A stretch of DNA of 64,000 bases, taken from assembly GCF_014203855.1 (NCBI RefSeq), contig NZ_JACHJV010000003.1, positions 62,001 to 126,000 on the forward strand, written 5' to 3'. Below the pieces are notes generated by a model. The model saw nothing but the letters and a program-made list of their open reading frames with translations, ran no database searches and was not told the origin of the DNA. Below, one piece after another: positions 50,909 through 59,482 of this stretch. Position 1 is the stretch's first letter, and each line of letters starts with the position of its first letter. The translations under genes were made by a program, and so were the position numbers. Source of the DNA: Kitasatospora kifunensis (GTDB taxonomy: Bacteria > Actinomycetota > Actinomycetes > Streptomycetales > Streptomycetaceae).

Positions 50909-51619
50909 ATGGGCAATGACACGGCGGTGCGTCGACTCGACCTGGGCTACTTCGTCCGACCTGCCTCGGAGACCGGCGGCCCTCAGCCGCGAGTTGAACC
51001 CGTGCTCGCCTACCTGGTGCGGCGCGACGACCGACTGATCCTCTTCGACACCGGTGTCGGCGCCGTGGATCCCGAGACCGAAGCCCACTACCGACCCCGG
51101 CGCAAGGCGCTGGAGGGCGCCCTCGCGGATGCAGGAGTCACCCTCACGGACGTCTCCCTGGTCGTGAACTGCCACCTCCACTTCGACCACTGCGGAGGGA
51201 ACCCACTGCTGGGCGGCAAGCCGATCCTGGTTCAGGCCGTGGAGTTGGCCACTGCCCGCCGAGGCGGCTACACCATCGACGAACTCATCGACTTTCCCGG
51301 CGCGACCTACGAGGAGATCGACGGCGAGGTGGAGGTCTGGCCGGGGGTCCGGATCATCCCCACCCCCGGGCACACCGACGGGCACCAGTCCCTCGTGGTC
51401 CGACAGAGCGACGGCACCGTGGTCCTCGCCGGCCAGGCATACGACTTCGCGTCCCAGTTCGCATCGGACCACCTGGCTCGCCACGCCGCCCGCCAAGGCA
51501 TGGAACAGCCGCTTCCCACCTACCAACCCTGGCTGGAGCGTCTCAGCGACTTCGACCCACAACGAGTCCTCTTCGCCCACGACTGCTCAGTCTGGGAACC
51601 ACCCCACCGGAACGGCTGA
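50909..51619 (+). CDS. MBL-fold metallohydrolase (lactonase-like)
   Basis: A 236-residue metallo-beta-lactamase-fold enzyme. Zinc motif NCHLHFDHCGGNP (H89-x-H91-x-D93-H94), PTPGHTDGHQSLVV (H155), and GQAYDFASQFASDH; a late His (LFAHDCSVWE) completes the dinuclear site. The layout fits N-acyl-homoserine lactonases and related lactonases. No signal peptide. ATG at 50909; the frame is open far upstream through the transposase scrap. Substrate unproven. Confidence 0.85.
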   Translation: MGNDTAVRRLDLGYFVRPASETGGPQPRVEPVLAYLVRRDDRLILFDTGVGAVDPETEAHYRPRRKALEGALADAGVTLTDVSLVVNCHLHFDHCGGNPLLGGKPILVQAVELATARRGGYTIDELIDFPGATYEEIDGEVEVWPGVRIIPTPGHTDGHQSLVVRQSDGTVVLAGQAYDFASQFASDHLARHAARQGMEQPLPTYQPWLERLSDFDPQRVLFAHDCSVWEPPHRNG

Positions 51620-51757
51620 GACCACCCACCCCATGACTACCTGATCACCCCGAACAGGATGGCCCCTTGGAATCAATCATCTAGCTTGACCTTTAAGAGG
51701 GCGGTTCGTGAGGTGATGTCCGTTTCGGGGTGAGGTCGGGTCAGGGATGCTGGTCGG

Positions 51758-52162
51758 CTATTGCTTCCTGGTGAAGGTGCCGGCGCCGATCTCGGTGAGA
51801 ATGCCGAGCTTGACGAGGCATTTCAGCTTGGCTCGGGTTCCTTCGATGTTCTTCGGCAGGAGTTCGTGGTCGAGGGCTTCGCAGACGTCTCGGGCCCGCA
51901 GGGGGCCGGATGCCTCGTTGAAGACGGCGAGGATGCGGGGGTAGTCCGGGTGCTCGGGCAGGCCGGGCGAGGAGGTGCGGACCGGGAGGCGGTCGGCGAG
52001 AGCGGTGACGGTTTCGCGGGTGATCGCGAGGCGTTCGAGCTGGGTCTGCGCCTGCCGGAGCCGGTTGTTCAGTTCCGCGATCTGCGTGCAGAGATCTTCG
52101 GCGAGAGCCTGGGCGGCGTTCTCCTGGATGTCCAGTGCGTCGAGCAGAGCCTGGATGCTCAC
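51758..52162 (-). CDS. IS-borne accessory protein, coiled coil plus winged-helix-like domain
   Basis: A 134-residue protein coupled to the transposase by a 4-bp overlap (ATGA, 52159-52162). The first half is a predicted coiled coil (ALAEDLCTQIAELNNRLRQA, QTQLERLAITRETVTALADR). The second half (HPDYPRILAVFNEASGPLRA, RDVCEALDHELLPKNIEGTR, AKLKCLVKLGILTEIGAGTF) has the order of a winged helix. It probably helps or regulates transposition; the role is inferred from position. Confidence 0.7.
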   Translation of the reverse strand: MSIQALLDALDIQENAAQALAEDLCTQIAELNNRLRQAQTQLERLAITRETVTALADRLPVRTSSPGLPEHPDYPRILAVFNEASGPLRARDVCEALDHELLPKNIEGTRAKLKCLVKLGILTEIGAGTFTRKQ

Positions 52163-53007
52163 GCACTCACCGCCCGTGGGTCGCGCCAGGAGGGCGTGTT
52201 CGCGCCGGTGAGGCGGCGGACCATGACCTGGGTCATGGCCCAGTAGATGCGGGAGGCGGAGGAGGTCGGGTGGTGCTCGTAGTCGCGGACCAGACGCCGG
52301 TGCAGTATCAGGATCCCGTAGGTCTGCTCGACCCTCCAGCGCTTCGGCTGCGGGACGAAGCCCCTGTCCTGCGGGTTGCGTTCGACGATCTCGACGTCGA
52401 TGCCCAGCTGGGTGCCGTGCGCGACGACCTGGTTCTTGAAGCCCTGGTCGACCAGGGCTTTGCGGACGGTGCCGCCGGCGTGTTCGGCGACCTGGTCCAG
52501 CAGAGCGATGCCCGCGGCGTTGTCGTGCGTGTTCGCGGCCAGGACGATGACGGCGATGACCAGTCCGAGCACGTCGACGGCCAGGCCCCGCTTGCGGCCG
52601 GGCACCCGTTTCGCGGGGTCACGGCCGGTCGTGGAGGCCGGGACCCCGGCGGCAACGTGGACGCTCTGCGTGTCCAGGACCACCAGCGTCGGGTCCTCTA
52701 ATCGGCGGGCCCGCTCGCGGACCTGGCAGCGTAGGAGTTCATGGATCACCTGGTCGGTCCCATCGTCGCGCCAGGCGGCGAAGTAGTAGTACGTCGCGCT
52801 CTTCGGGGGAAGATCGTGCGGGAGGTAGGTCCACTGGCAACCGGTCCTGCCCTGGTAGAGGATCGAGTTCACGATCTCCCGCATCGCATAGGCGCCCTGA
52901 TGGCCGCTCACCGAGCGATGCCGGTCCTTCCAAGCCGTGATCACCGGCTCGATCAACGACCACTGCTCATCCGACAAGTCGCTCGGATACGGCTTGTGTT
53001 CACTCAC
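52159..53007 (-). CDS. IS5-family transposase
   Basis: A 282-residue DDE transposase. N-terminal DUF4096-type domain YPSDLSDEQWSLIEPVITAW, then REIVNSILYQGRTGCQWTYL; DDE blocks: VVLDTQSVHVAAGVPASTTG (first Asp), KALVDQGFKNQVVAHGTQLG (second Asp) and RWRVEQTYGILILHRRLVRD (Glu). The GTG at 53007 is preferred to the frame start at 53031. All catalytic residues and both element ends are intact, so it may be active. Confidence 0.88.
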   Translation of the reverse strand: MSEHKPYPSDLSDEQWSLIEPVITAWKDRHRSVSGHQGAYAMREIVNSILYQGRTGCQWTYLPHDLPPKSATYYYFAAWRDDGTDQVIHELLRCQVRERARRLEDPTLVVLDTQSVHVAAGVPASTTGRDPAKRVPGRKRGLAVDVLGLVIAVIVLAANTHDNAAGIALLDQVAEHAGGTVRKALVDQGFKNQVVAHGTQLGIDVEIVERNPQDRGFVPQPKRWRVEQTYGILILHRRLVRDYEHHPTSSASRIYWAMTQVMVRRLTGANTPSWRDPRAVSA

Positions 53008-53118
53008 CCCACCACCCCAGCAGACCACCACCTGCCGACGAGCAGACTCCGCTCACACCCACACCATCAGGTGAAAACAGAACCGGTCAAAGGCTCACGA
53101 ACCGCCCTCTAAGAACTC

Positions 53119-53945
53119 CTAACAAAGTGCGAGGTTCCTCAGTCGACGCCAGCAGATGATGCTGCAGGCCAGGCTGAGGAAGGCTTCGTGGATGTCGTCG
53201 CGGATCTCCCAGCGGATGCGGAGTCTGCGGAACCAGTGCAGCAGCGCGAAGCTCTGCTCAACCACCCACCGGTGTACGCCCAGCCCTGAGCCGTGTTCGG
53301 TGCCGCGGCGGGCGATGACGGGGGTGATCCCCACCGCGCGGACCTGTCGGCGGTAGGTGTCGTGATCGTAGCCGCGGTCGGCGTAGAGCCTGTCGGGTCG
53401 CCGGCGGGGCCGTCCGCGGCGGCCCCGAACCGGTGGGACGGCCTGGATCAACGGCATGAGCTGGGTGACGTCGTTGCGGTTGCCGCCGGTCAGCGAGACC
53501 GCCAGGGGAATGCCGTGCGCTTCGGTGATCAGGTGGTGCTTGGAGCCAGGCCGGGCACGGTCGACCGGACTCGGCCCCGTTTTGGGCCGCCCTTCATGGC
53601 CCGCACGTGCGAGCCGTCGATCACCGCCCTCGACCAGTCCAGAGCACCGGCGGCATGCAACTCGGCCAGCAGCTGCTCGTGCAGGCGCTGCCACACACCC
53701 GCGTCGTTCCAGTCCCGCAGGCGCCGCCAGCACGTCATGCCCGAACCGAAGCCCAGCTCCTGGGGCAGGAACTCCCACGGAATACCGGTGTACAGCACGA
53801 ACAGGATCCCGGACAGCACCTTCCGGTCCTCCAGACGCCTGCGGCCCGGGTGATCCGCGCGACGCGGCACGACCGGAAGCAACGACTCGATCCGCGTCCA
53901 CAACTCATCGGACACGATCCACGGCGGCTCTTCCCCCCTGCGCAT
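53119..53945 (-). CDS. IS5-family transposase, made by -1 frameshifting
   Basis: The first frame (53945 to 53529) has IVSDELWTRIESLLPVVPRR, FVLYTGIPWEFLPQELGFGS, and AVIDGSHVRAMKGG with the first catalytic Asp. The second (to 53119) has DRARPGSKHHLITEAHGIPL, DRLYADRGYDHDTYRRQVRA (second Asp) and GVHRWVVEQSFALLHWFRRL (Glu). The frames join in phase by a -1 shift at the heptamer 53580-53586. Length after joining is about 270 residues, normal for the family. The second frame ends 6 bp inside the element. Confidence 0.82.
53580..53586 (-). promoter_or_regulatory. Slippery heptamer for programmed -1 frameshifting
   Basis: On the minus strand C-CCA-AAA, in the X-XXY-YYZ phase relative to the first frame, lies exactly where the family's sequence continues in the other frame (GGPK then TGPSPVDRARP). 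Confidence 0.75.
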
Positions 53946-54336
53946 GCATCAGTCAACAACCTGACTGACCAACACATTCCAAGGCCACCATGGCCATTCT
54001 GTTAGGAGTTCTAGAGGTCCTCGCGGAGGGCGGCGTCGTCAACGGCATCGACGGCTCGGTGCCGCCGGACCGTCGCGCGGTCCGGCTGGCTCACTGTCAA
54101 CGGACACGCCCAAATCCTGCTTGCCGGATAGTCCAGTTCTTATCCGGCGGACAGCTGATCTCCCTCTGCGGTGTGATTAGTTGTCACCTGTCCGGGCCGT
54201 CCACGGTATGCCAGTGGGTCACTCGTGTGAGCGATTGCAGATCCGGTTTTGGGTGGGGCAGCAATAGGCGGTGGACGCGCACGACCCGCAGCCGGCGGCC
54301 TGAGCTGCCGCGCGGTAGCGAGGGAGATCAACGGAG

Positions 54337-54540
54337 ATGTCGGACGACGAGTCGAAAGCCACCTCCGGGCCGGAGTGCAAGTCCTGGATGTCACTGATCT
54401 GCGGCTGGATCTATAAAGAGGAGCCAGGGCTTCCTGAGGAGGGCATCGCCCCGGGCACGGCGTGGGACGACGTACCAGAGAACTGGACTTGTCCGGAGTG
54501 CGGCAGCAGGAAGGAGGACTTCGAGATGATCACCATCTGA
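54337..54540 (+). CDS. Rubredoxin with one ligand Cys replaced by Ser
   Basis: A 67-residue rubredoxin. The second metal knuckle is normal (NWTCPECGSRKEDFEM, C52 and C55), and the core GLPEEGIAPGTAWDDVPENW is typical. The first knuckle, usually C-x-x-C-G, reads S-L-I-C-G (S19, C22). An extra Cys at C14 (PECKSWM) lies five residues before. The iron site may use Ser, C14 or only three cysteines. It could pass electrons to the nearby P450. GGGAGAT precedes the ATG. Confidence 0.88.
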   Translation: MSDDESKATSGPECKSWMSLICGWIYKEEPGLPEEGIAPGTAWDDVPENWTCPECGSRKEDFEMITI

Positions 54541-54599
54541 GGTACTGCATTCATACCCACCGGCGCGACCGCCTTGAGCGCAGAGCCCCAGTCATCAGC

Positions 54600-54761
54600 T
54601 CAGGCGAGTGGGACCACGCCGCGACCGGTGGTGGCCTGTGCGAGGCGCGGGCCGGCGCCCTTGGTGAGGACCATGTGGGCGTGGTGCGGAAGCCGGTCGA
54701 CGCCCGCGGTGGCGAGCGTCTCGGGCATGACCGAGTCGAATCCCGACGGATGGAGGTTCAA
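54600..54761 (-). pseudogene. IS21-type IstB ATPase, C-terminal scrap
   Basis: LNLHPSGFDSVMPETLATAG, VDRLPHHAHMVLTKGAGPRL and AQATTGRGVVPLA match the last 50 residues of IstB helper ATPases ('sNlhPs.fd.v.pe.laTA.vDRLlHhahvv.t.G.ShRLaqA'). The Walker motifs are missing. Confidence 0.7.
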
Positions 54762-54843
54762 GGTCATCGACCGCCACCCAATGTGATTGTCATCGAACCC
54801 GTTCCCCCGTACCCGATTCGACCCGGGTGGGTCTTGTCCAAGG

Positions 54844-56214
54844 ATGCAGGACATGAGAATGCGCATTTTCGAAGCGGCTGTGGCTCTGTTGCAGGAGAGG
54901 TTCCGCGTTCCAGCCACCGTTGCGGCGGTGGCTGTTTTTTCGGGCCCCCCGCCAACACCTGAGCAGTTGGATGATCGAGTACGAGAACGCCTCGCGCCGG
55001 TCACGCGGCTGCGCCTGCGAATGGACACCGACGTCAGGGGGAGACTGCGCCAGCCGTACGCATGGCGGCTGGCGGATGAGACGGACGTTGCTCGCGAAAT
55101 GACGCACCATCATCTGTGCAGCGGTCAGCGCTTGGAGGACTTGGTGGCCGACCTGGTCGGCCGGAGTATGCCGCACGTGACTGGGGGGCCGCTGTGGGAG
55201 CTGCTTGTCGTACACGACGCCGCCTCGGAGCAGTTCGCGTTGGTGCTGCGCGCGCATCACGCCCTGCTGGACGGTGCTTCGCTGTTCACCGTGCTGCGTC
55301 TGCTGGGTGATGAGGCACCGGGCGCACTGCCGCCCCTGCCGCAGGAGCTTGAGGCGCAGCCGGCGGCCACAGGCAGTGTCCGGGCGATGGTGCATGGACT
55401 GCGAGGCCTGTGGCGCCGCGCAGGACGTCTCCCGTGCAACGAGCCGGTGGTCCCGGGTCGCACGGTGGTGTGGAGCAGTGTCACCGCCGACGTCATGGAC
55501 GCGGCCAGGAACGCCCTACCGGAAGGGCGCACTTCACCCAACAACGTCTTCCTCGCCGCCTTCACCGCGGCGGTGCGCGCCTGCCCGGGTCCCTTGGGAA
55601 CGAACCCGCGGCTGGACCGTGTCTACACCGCGGTGCCGGTGGACCTGCGTGGTCCCGAGACGCGTCACGCGCTAGGAACTTTCGTGTCGGCTGTGCGTGT
55701 TCGCATGCCCCTGGAGACAACTGACCCGTTGACGCGGCTGCGCGAAGTGGGGCGTCAGATGGCGGACAACAAGCAGCTGCACAGAGCGGAGGGAATGGCA
55801 CGGTTGACGGATCACGTAGCCGGCCTTGGCGCTGCCGGGGTGCGGGCTTTCGCTCGCCACCTGTTGAGCAACCGCTCACTGGTCAACTTCAGCTCCAGCT
55901 TTCCCCGGTGGGGCACCGACGTGCTGGTGGTGCACGGTCGTACCGCCGGGTCCGTCATCGCCGTCTCGAACCTGCCTGCGCGGATCGGAATCGTTGCCGC
56001 GTTCACCCAGTACTCGGGCCGGTATTCCCTCTGCCTCACCGTGGACCACGCGCACCCTGCTTGTGCCCGCCCGCTTGTGGACGCTTTCATGGCCGAGATG
56101 CACGCTCTGGCCGTGACCGGCTCGCAACGCTCGACTGAGCACGTCCAATGGCCAGGTGAGACGGACTCACTCACCGATGGTGTGTCGGGAAGGGTGGCGC
56201 GACCGGGGTCCTGA
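54844..56214 (+). CDS. WS/DGAT-like acyltransferase 1
   Basis: A 456-residue protein of the wax ester synthase/diacylglycerol acyltransferase group (condensation-domain fold). Active-site motif RAHHALLDGASLF (H138-H139, D143, G144); N-terminal ERFRVPATVAAVAVFSG, then LAPVTRLRLRM ('rla.vPr.R.rl'); C-terminal YTAVPVDLRGPETRHALGTF and SNLPARIGIVAAFTQYSGRY. Length fits the family (450-480). It would transfer acyl groups from CoA or ACP to a hydroxyl or amine. Start uncertain (other ATGs at 54853 and 54859). Its stop is 32 bp from the convergent P450 gene. Confidence 0.82.
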   Translation: MQDMRMRIFEAAVALLQERFRVPATVAAVAVFSGPPPTPEQLDDRVRERLAPVTRLRLRMDTDVRGRLRQPYAWRLADETDVAREMTHHHLCSGQRLEDLVADLVGRSMPHVTGGPLWELLVVHDAASEQFALVLRAHHALLDGASLFTVLRLLGDEAPGALPPLPQELEAQPAATGSVRAMVHGLRGLWRRAGRLPCNEPVVPGRTVVWSSVTADVMDAARNALPEGRTSPNNVFLAAFTAAVRACPGPLGTNPRLDRVYTAVPVDLRGPETRHALGTFVSAVRVRMPLETTDPLTRLREVGRQMADNKQLHRAEGMARLTDHVAGLGAAGVRAFARHLLSNRSLVNFSSSFPRWGTDVLVVHGRTAGSVIAVSNLPARIGIVAAFTQYSGRYSLCLTVDHAHPACARPLVDAFMAEMHALAVTGSQRSTEHVQWPGETDSLTDGVSGRVARPGS

Positions 56215-56246
56215 CTCGTCCACCCGGTGCACGGCATCCGGGGTGC

Positions 56247-57674
56247 TCACGCTCTGCTGTCGGTTTCCCCGCCGTGCGGGGTGGGCCGGCGTCGGTGCAG
56301 TCGCATGGCGAGCCTGTGCGGTGCGCGGACTGTTTGGCCGACGGGGCGGATGGTCTGGCCTGGGACGGGACGGAGCTGCCAGCGGGCTGCGACGGTGGCG
56401 AGGGCGAGCGTGGCCTGGATGCGGACGAAGGTGTCGGCGATGCACTTGCGGGGACCGCCTCCGAAGGGAACCCAAGTGCCTGGTGGGGGTTTGTCGATGT
56501 CTTTCCAGCGGTCCGGGGCGAAGCGGTCGGGGTCGGGGTAGATGTCGGCACGCCGGTGGAGTTGGTAGGGGCTGAAGGCAACGGTTGTGCCGGTCGGCAG
56601 CGGGTGTCCGCCGAGTTCCGTGTCCGTGGAGGTGGTCCGGGTGAGCAGCAGTGAGTCGGGCGGATACAGGCGCAAGGTCTCGGTGACGATGCGGCCGGTC
56701 AGTTCGAGGGTGTTCAGGTCGGTGAGCTGGGCGGGACGGCCGGCGAGCACCGCGTCGGCCTCGGCATGAAGCCGCGTCTGGATGTCGGGGTGGGTGCCGA
56801 TCAGGTGCCAGGCCCAACTCAGCGTGATCGCTGTGCTTCCTACCCCGGCGACCAGGAAGGTGACGACCTGGTCGTGCACTTCGGTGTCACTCAGGAACGC
56901 CCCGTCCGTGTCAGGGGCCAACAGCAGGGACATCAGGTTGTCGTGGCCGGCTCCCGTGGAGCGGAGGTGGGAGATCAGCCCGTCCGTGAGGTGGCGCACC
57001 TGGAGACGGGCCCGTGCGTAACGGCGGTTGGCGGGCGTGGGGAGCTGGTGGATCAGGGGCAGCGGCCACGTCATCCGTCGGGTGATGCCGGCGACGACAG
57101 CGTCGATGCTTGACTGCAGTGCGAGGACGCCGGGTGTGTCGGTATCGGGGTCGAACAGGCATCGGACGACGACCGCCGTGGTGAGACGGTGCATCGCATC
57201 GGGCACGTCGAGGATCTGGCCGTGCTGCCACGACGAGGTGAGTGCTGCGACCTCCTGGCCCATCACCTGGGCGTGGCCGGGCATCCGGTCACGGTGAAAG
57301 GCGGGCTGGACGAGCCGGCGCTGTCGCCGGTGCACCGCGGCGGGGCAGGTTCCCACCCCGTTTCCAGCGACCTCCCGCAACTTGTCGTAAATGGGGCCGC
57401 CCTTGTCGAACGAGCGGTCCGCGATGAGGAGTTGGTGGACCAGAGTGGGGTGGCACACCACGTACGCCGGGTGCGTCCCCAGCCTGATGCGCACGAGGTC
57501 GCCGTGGGCGGGAAGTGCTGCCAGGAAACCGGCCGGGCTGCGCGCGAACTGTGGCGCGTGGCCGAGGAGGGGTAGCGCTCCTGGGAGGTCCGTCGAGGTG
57601 TAGGGGGACGGGACAGCCGTTGTCGTCGCTCGCTCGGCACCGGCTTGAGCAGGCGCGCGGTCGTCACTTCGCAT
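56247..57674 (-). CDS. Cytochrome P450 with unusual I helix
   Basis: A 475-residue P450 of the longer bacterial type (resembling CYP170/terpene and fatty-acid hydroxylases): LPGALPLLGHAPQFARSPAG, LVQPAFHRDRMPGHAQVMG, K-helix RIVTETLRLYPPDSLLL (E332-x-x-R335) and heme loop WVPFGGGPRKCIADTFVRIQ with Cys411. The I-helix motif reads LVAGVGSTAITLSW: A-G-V-G-S-T, where most P450s have A-G-x-(D/E)-T. Loss of the acid-alcohol pair suggests altered oxygen activation. GTG at 57701 is an alternative start. It is divergent from acyltransferase 2. Confidence 0.87.
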   Translation of the reverse strand: MRSDDRAPAQAGAERATTTAVPSPYTSTDLPGALPLLGHAPQFARSPAGFLAALPAHGDLVRIRLGTHPAYVVCHPTLVHQLLIADRSFDKGGPIYDKLREVAGNGVGTCPAAVHRRQRRLVQPAFHRDRMPGHAQVMGQEVAALTSSWQHGQILDVPDAMHRLTTAVVVRCLFDPDTDTPGVLALQSSIDAVVAGITRRMTWPLPLIHQLPTPANRRYARARLQVRHLTDGLISHLRSTGAGHDNLMSLLLAPDTDGAFLSDTEVHDQVVTFLVAGVGSTAITLSWAWHLIGTHPDIQTRLHAEADAVLAGRPAQLTDLNTLELTGRIVTETLRLYPPDSLLLTRTTSTDTELGGHPLPTGTTVAFSPYQLHRRADIYPDPDRFAPDRWKDIDKPPPGTWVPFGGGPRKCIADTFVRIQATLALATVAARWQLRPVPGQTIRPVGQTVRAPHRLAMRLHRRRPTPHGGETDSRA

Positions 57675-57941
57675 GGGGGTGGCGGTCTTCCACTCAGACA
57701 CGAGCCGCGACGGCGTCGTGTGCCCGGCCGGGTTCTGGATCGGGCTGCCACGTCGTCGTGGGAGGACGTGGCAGCCACGGGATGTGCGCGATGGACTAAC
57801 GCGCAGGCGTTGGGCATGTCACGATCCTGGGCCTGACGTCACACGCATGAGCGGGCAGGCCCGGGGCGTCATCCGGGACTGCCGCAGGTGAAGGCGGTCG
57901 ACGATCAGGGGGCCGGAGCGTGACCTTTTCCTCGGGCGGGC

Positions 57942-58036
57942 GTTAGCCGTGTGCAGCCCCGTTGGCCGTGTGCAGCCCCGTTGGCCGTGTGCAGCCCCGT
58001 TGGCCGTGTGCAGCCCCGTTGGCCGTGTGCGGTCCT
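57942..58036. repeat. Five tandem copies of a 19-bp unit in a divergent promoter region
   Basis: GTTGGCCGTGTGCAGCCCC is repeated: a first copy with one change (57942-57960), three identical copies (57961-58017) and a last copy that decays after 13 bases. The block lies in the 423-bp region (57675-58097) between the P450 and acyltransferase 2 genes, which holds no gene otherwise. It may bind a regulator or be a slipped-strand expansion. Confidence 0.9.
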
Positions 58037-58097
58037 GGGGACATGAAAGCCTTCGCGGCGGCCGCGCCACGCCTCCGCCCTGCCTTTGGTGACCACG

Positions 58098-59393
58098 ATG
58101 ATGCAACGCCCGAACCCGGTCGACGGCTGCTTCCTGCGATACGAGCGAGAGCATCAGGGTATCCGCCCCTACATCGGCGTGGTGCTGCACGCGAGCGGCT
58201 CAGCCCCGAACCTCAGCGTGGTGCGAGAGCAAGTGGCCGACCGCATCGAGAGAATGCCGACACTGTCGTGCAAAGTCACCAGGCAGGGGCGGCGGACGGC
58301 GTGGGTGGCCGACCCCGGCTTCGATCCCCACGACCATGTGCATGAGATCCGTATCCCCGAAGGCGGCGCGACCCTCGACACGACCGTGGCAGCCTTGCTG
58401 GGCCTCCCCCTCCCCGCAGACGCGCCGCGCTGGGGGGTCTGGCTGATCCACGGCTATTCGGATCGTGAGTACGTGCTGTTCTACCGCGCTCATCACGCCG
58501 CCCAGGACGGGCAGGCACTGCTGGACGCGGTCACGGCACTGTTCGGGACGGGGCCGCCCCTCTCACCTCGCCCTGCCGTCACCGCGCGGGCCGGGCGCCG
58601 GCCTTGGCGCCGGCGGATCCCAGTGCGGGCCATTGCCCGAACCCTTGCGGATGCGGCGCAAGGCCCGGCGCTGAGCTGGTCGACGCAGGACACCCTGACG
58701 GGCGGGGCACGGCTGGTATCGGCAGCCGTTCCCGTGTCCTGGTTGAGGCAGACCGGGCGGGCGCTGGGTGCCAGCCCGAATGATGTGTGCTTGGCCGCGC
58801 TGGCGCAGGCGCTGCGCGCCTGGGTGCCCGCGGGATGGATTACGGCCGATCACCGTGGGCGTGATCTGCAGGTGAGTCTGGCTGTCAGTCTGCGCGAGCC
58901 GCAGGAGAGATTCGCGGTGGGCAACAGGGTCTCGGCCGTACGTATCCCGCTGTCGTTCTGGGAGGACTCCCCGACCGCTCGGGTGGCCGCCGTCGCGCGG
59001 GCGACCGGCCGGGCCAGGGGTGAGGACATGCGGCGGGTGCTGCGGGCCCAGCTGAGTCTTCCGGAGAGTGTTGTCTACCGCCTCCTTCTGCAAGGTGACC
59101 GGATGCGCAACGGTCTGGACACGTCCGGCCTGATGCAGCTTCGCGGCCGGCTGGCGCTGGGGCAGGATCCGATCGAGACGGCGGTGCCGACGCTCTTCCT
59201 GCACGGAGACCACCCTTTCGCGGTGGCGTTCCTCACCTATGCGGGGCAGGTCGTCGTCAGCTTCACCATCGACCGCGCATTCGAGGATGTCGGGGACCTC
59301 GCCGGCCTGTGGGCTGGGGCCGTGGAGCGCCTGTGGCACGAAAGCGTCGTTGGCTCGGATGAGCCGACCCGGGTGTCGGCGCCCTCGTCGTGA
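58098..59393 (+). CDS. WS/DGAT-like acyltransferase 2
   Basis: A 431-residue paralogue of acyltransferase 1. N-terminal PVDGCFLRYEREHQGIRPYI ('l.p.D..fl..e'), active-site RAHHAAQDGQALLDAVTALF (H132-H133, D137), ASPNDVCLAALAQALRAW ('s.NDv.la.va.aLr') and NRVSAVRIPLSFWEDSPTAR. The NDV motif is as in wax ester synthases. Several starts are possible (TTG 58086, GTG 58089, ATG 58098). The SDR gene follows 89 bp downstream on the same strand. Probable role: O- or N-acylation of the pathway product. Confidence 0.83.
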   Translation: MMQRPNPVDGCFLRYEREHQGIRPYIGVVLHASGSAPNLSVVREQVADRIERMPTLSCKVTRQGRRTAWVADPGFDPHDHVHEIRIPEGGATLDTTVAALLGLPLPADAPRWGVWLIHGYSDREYVLFYRAHHAAQDGQALLDAVTALFGTGPPLSPRPAVTARAGRRPWRRRIPVRAIARTLADAAQGPALSWSTQDTLTGGARLVSAAVPVSWLRQTGRALGASPNDVCLAALAQALRAWVPAGWITADHRGRDLQVSLAVSLREPQERFAVGNRVSAVRIPLSFWEDSPTARVAAVARATGRARGEDMRRVLRAQLSLPESVVYRLLLQGDRMRNGLDTSGLMQLRGRLALGQDPIETAVPTLFLHGDHPFAVAFLTYAGQVVVSFTIDRAFEDVGDLAGLWAGAVERLWHESVVGSDEPTRVSAPSS

Positions 59394-59482
59394 CAGCGTC
59401 CGCCCCGGACCGGACGCACCACTGCGACGGCCCATCACCGGCCACGCCCGGCGAAGAGCACTGCGGCACAAGGGAGTCAACC

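Larger units (their letters stand above)
51697..53109. mobile_element. Complete IS5-type insertion sequence with accessory gene
   Basis: A 1413-bp element with 16-bp perfect inverted ends (GAGGGCGGTTCGTGAG at 51697-51712, complement at 53094-53109). It is flanked by TAA on both sides (51694-51696 and 53110-53112), a likely 3-bp target duplication as in the IS427 group of IS5. It carries a transposase and a second gene on the minus strand. Its right flank directly abuts the next element. Confidence 0.85.
53113..54011. mobile_element. Second IS5-type insertion sequence
   Basis: An 899-bp element bounded by GAACTCCTAACA (53113-53124) and its complement (54000-54011). Flanks are TAA (left) and TAG (right). 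The left TAA is also the duplicated flank of the element at 51697, so that element inserted exactly at this one's end. It encodes one transposase in two overlapping frames. Confidence 0.82.

Noticed and set aside
57942..58036. CRISPR array
   Set aside because: The 19-bp units are contiguous with no spacers, and no cas genes are present, so this is a plain tandem repeat.
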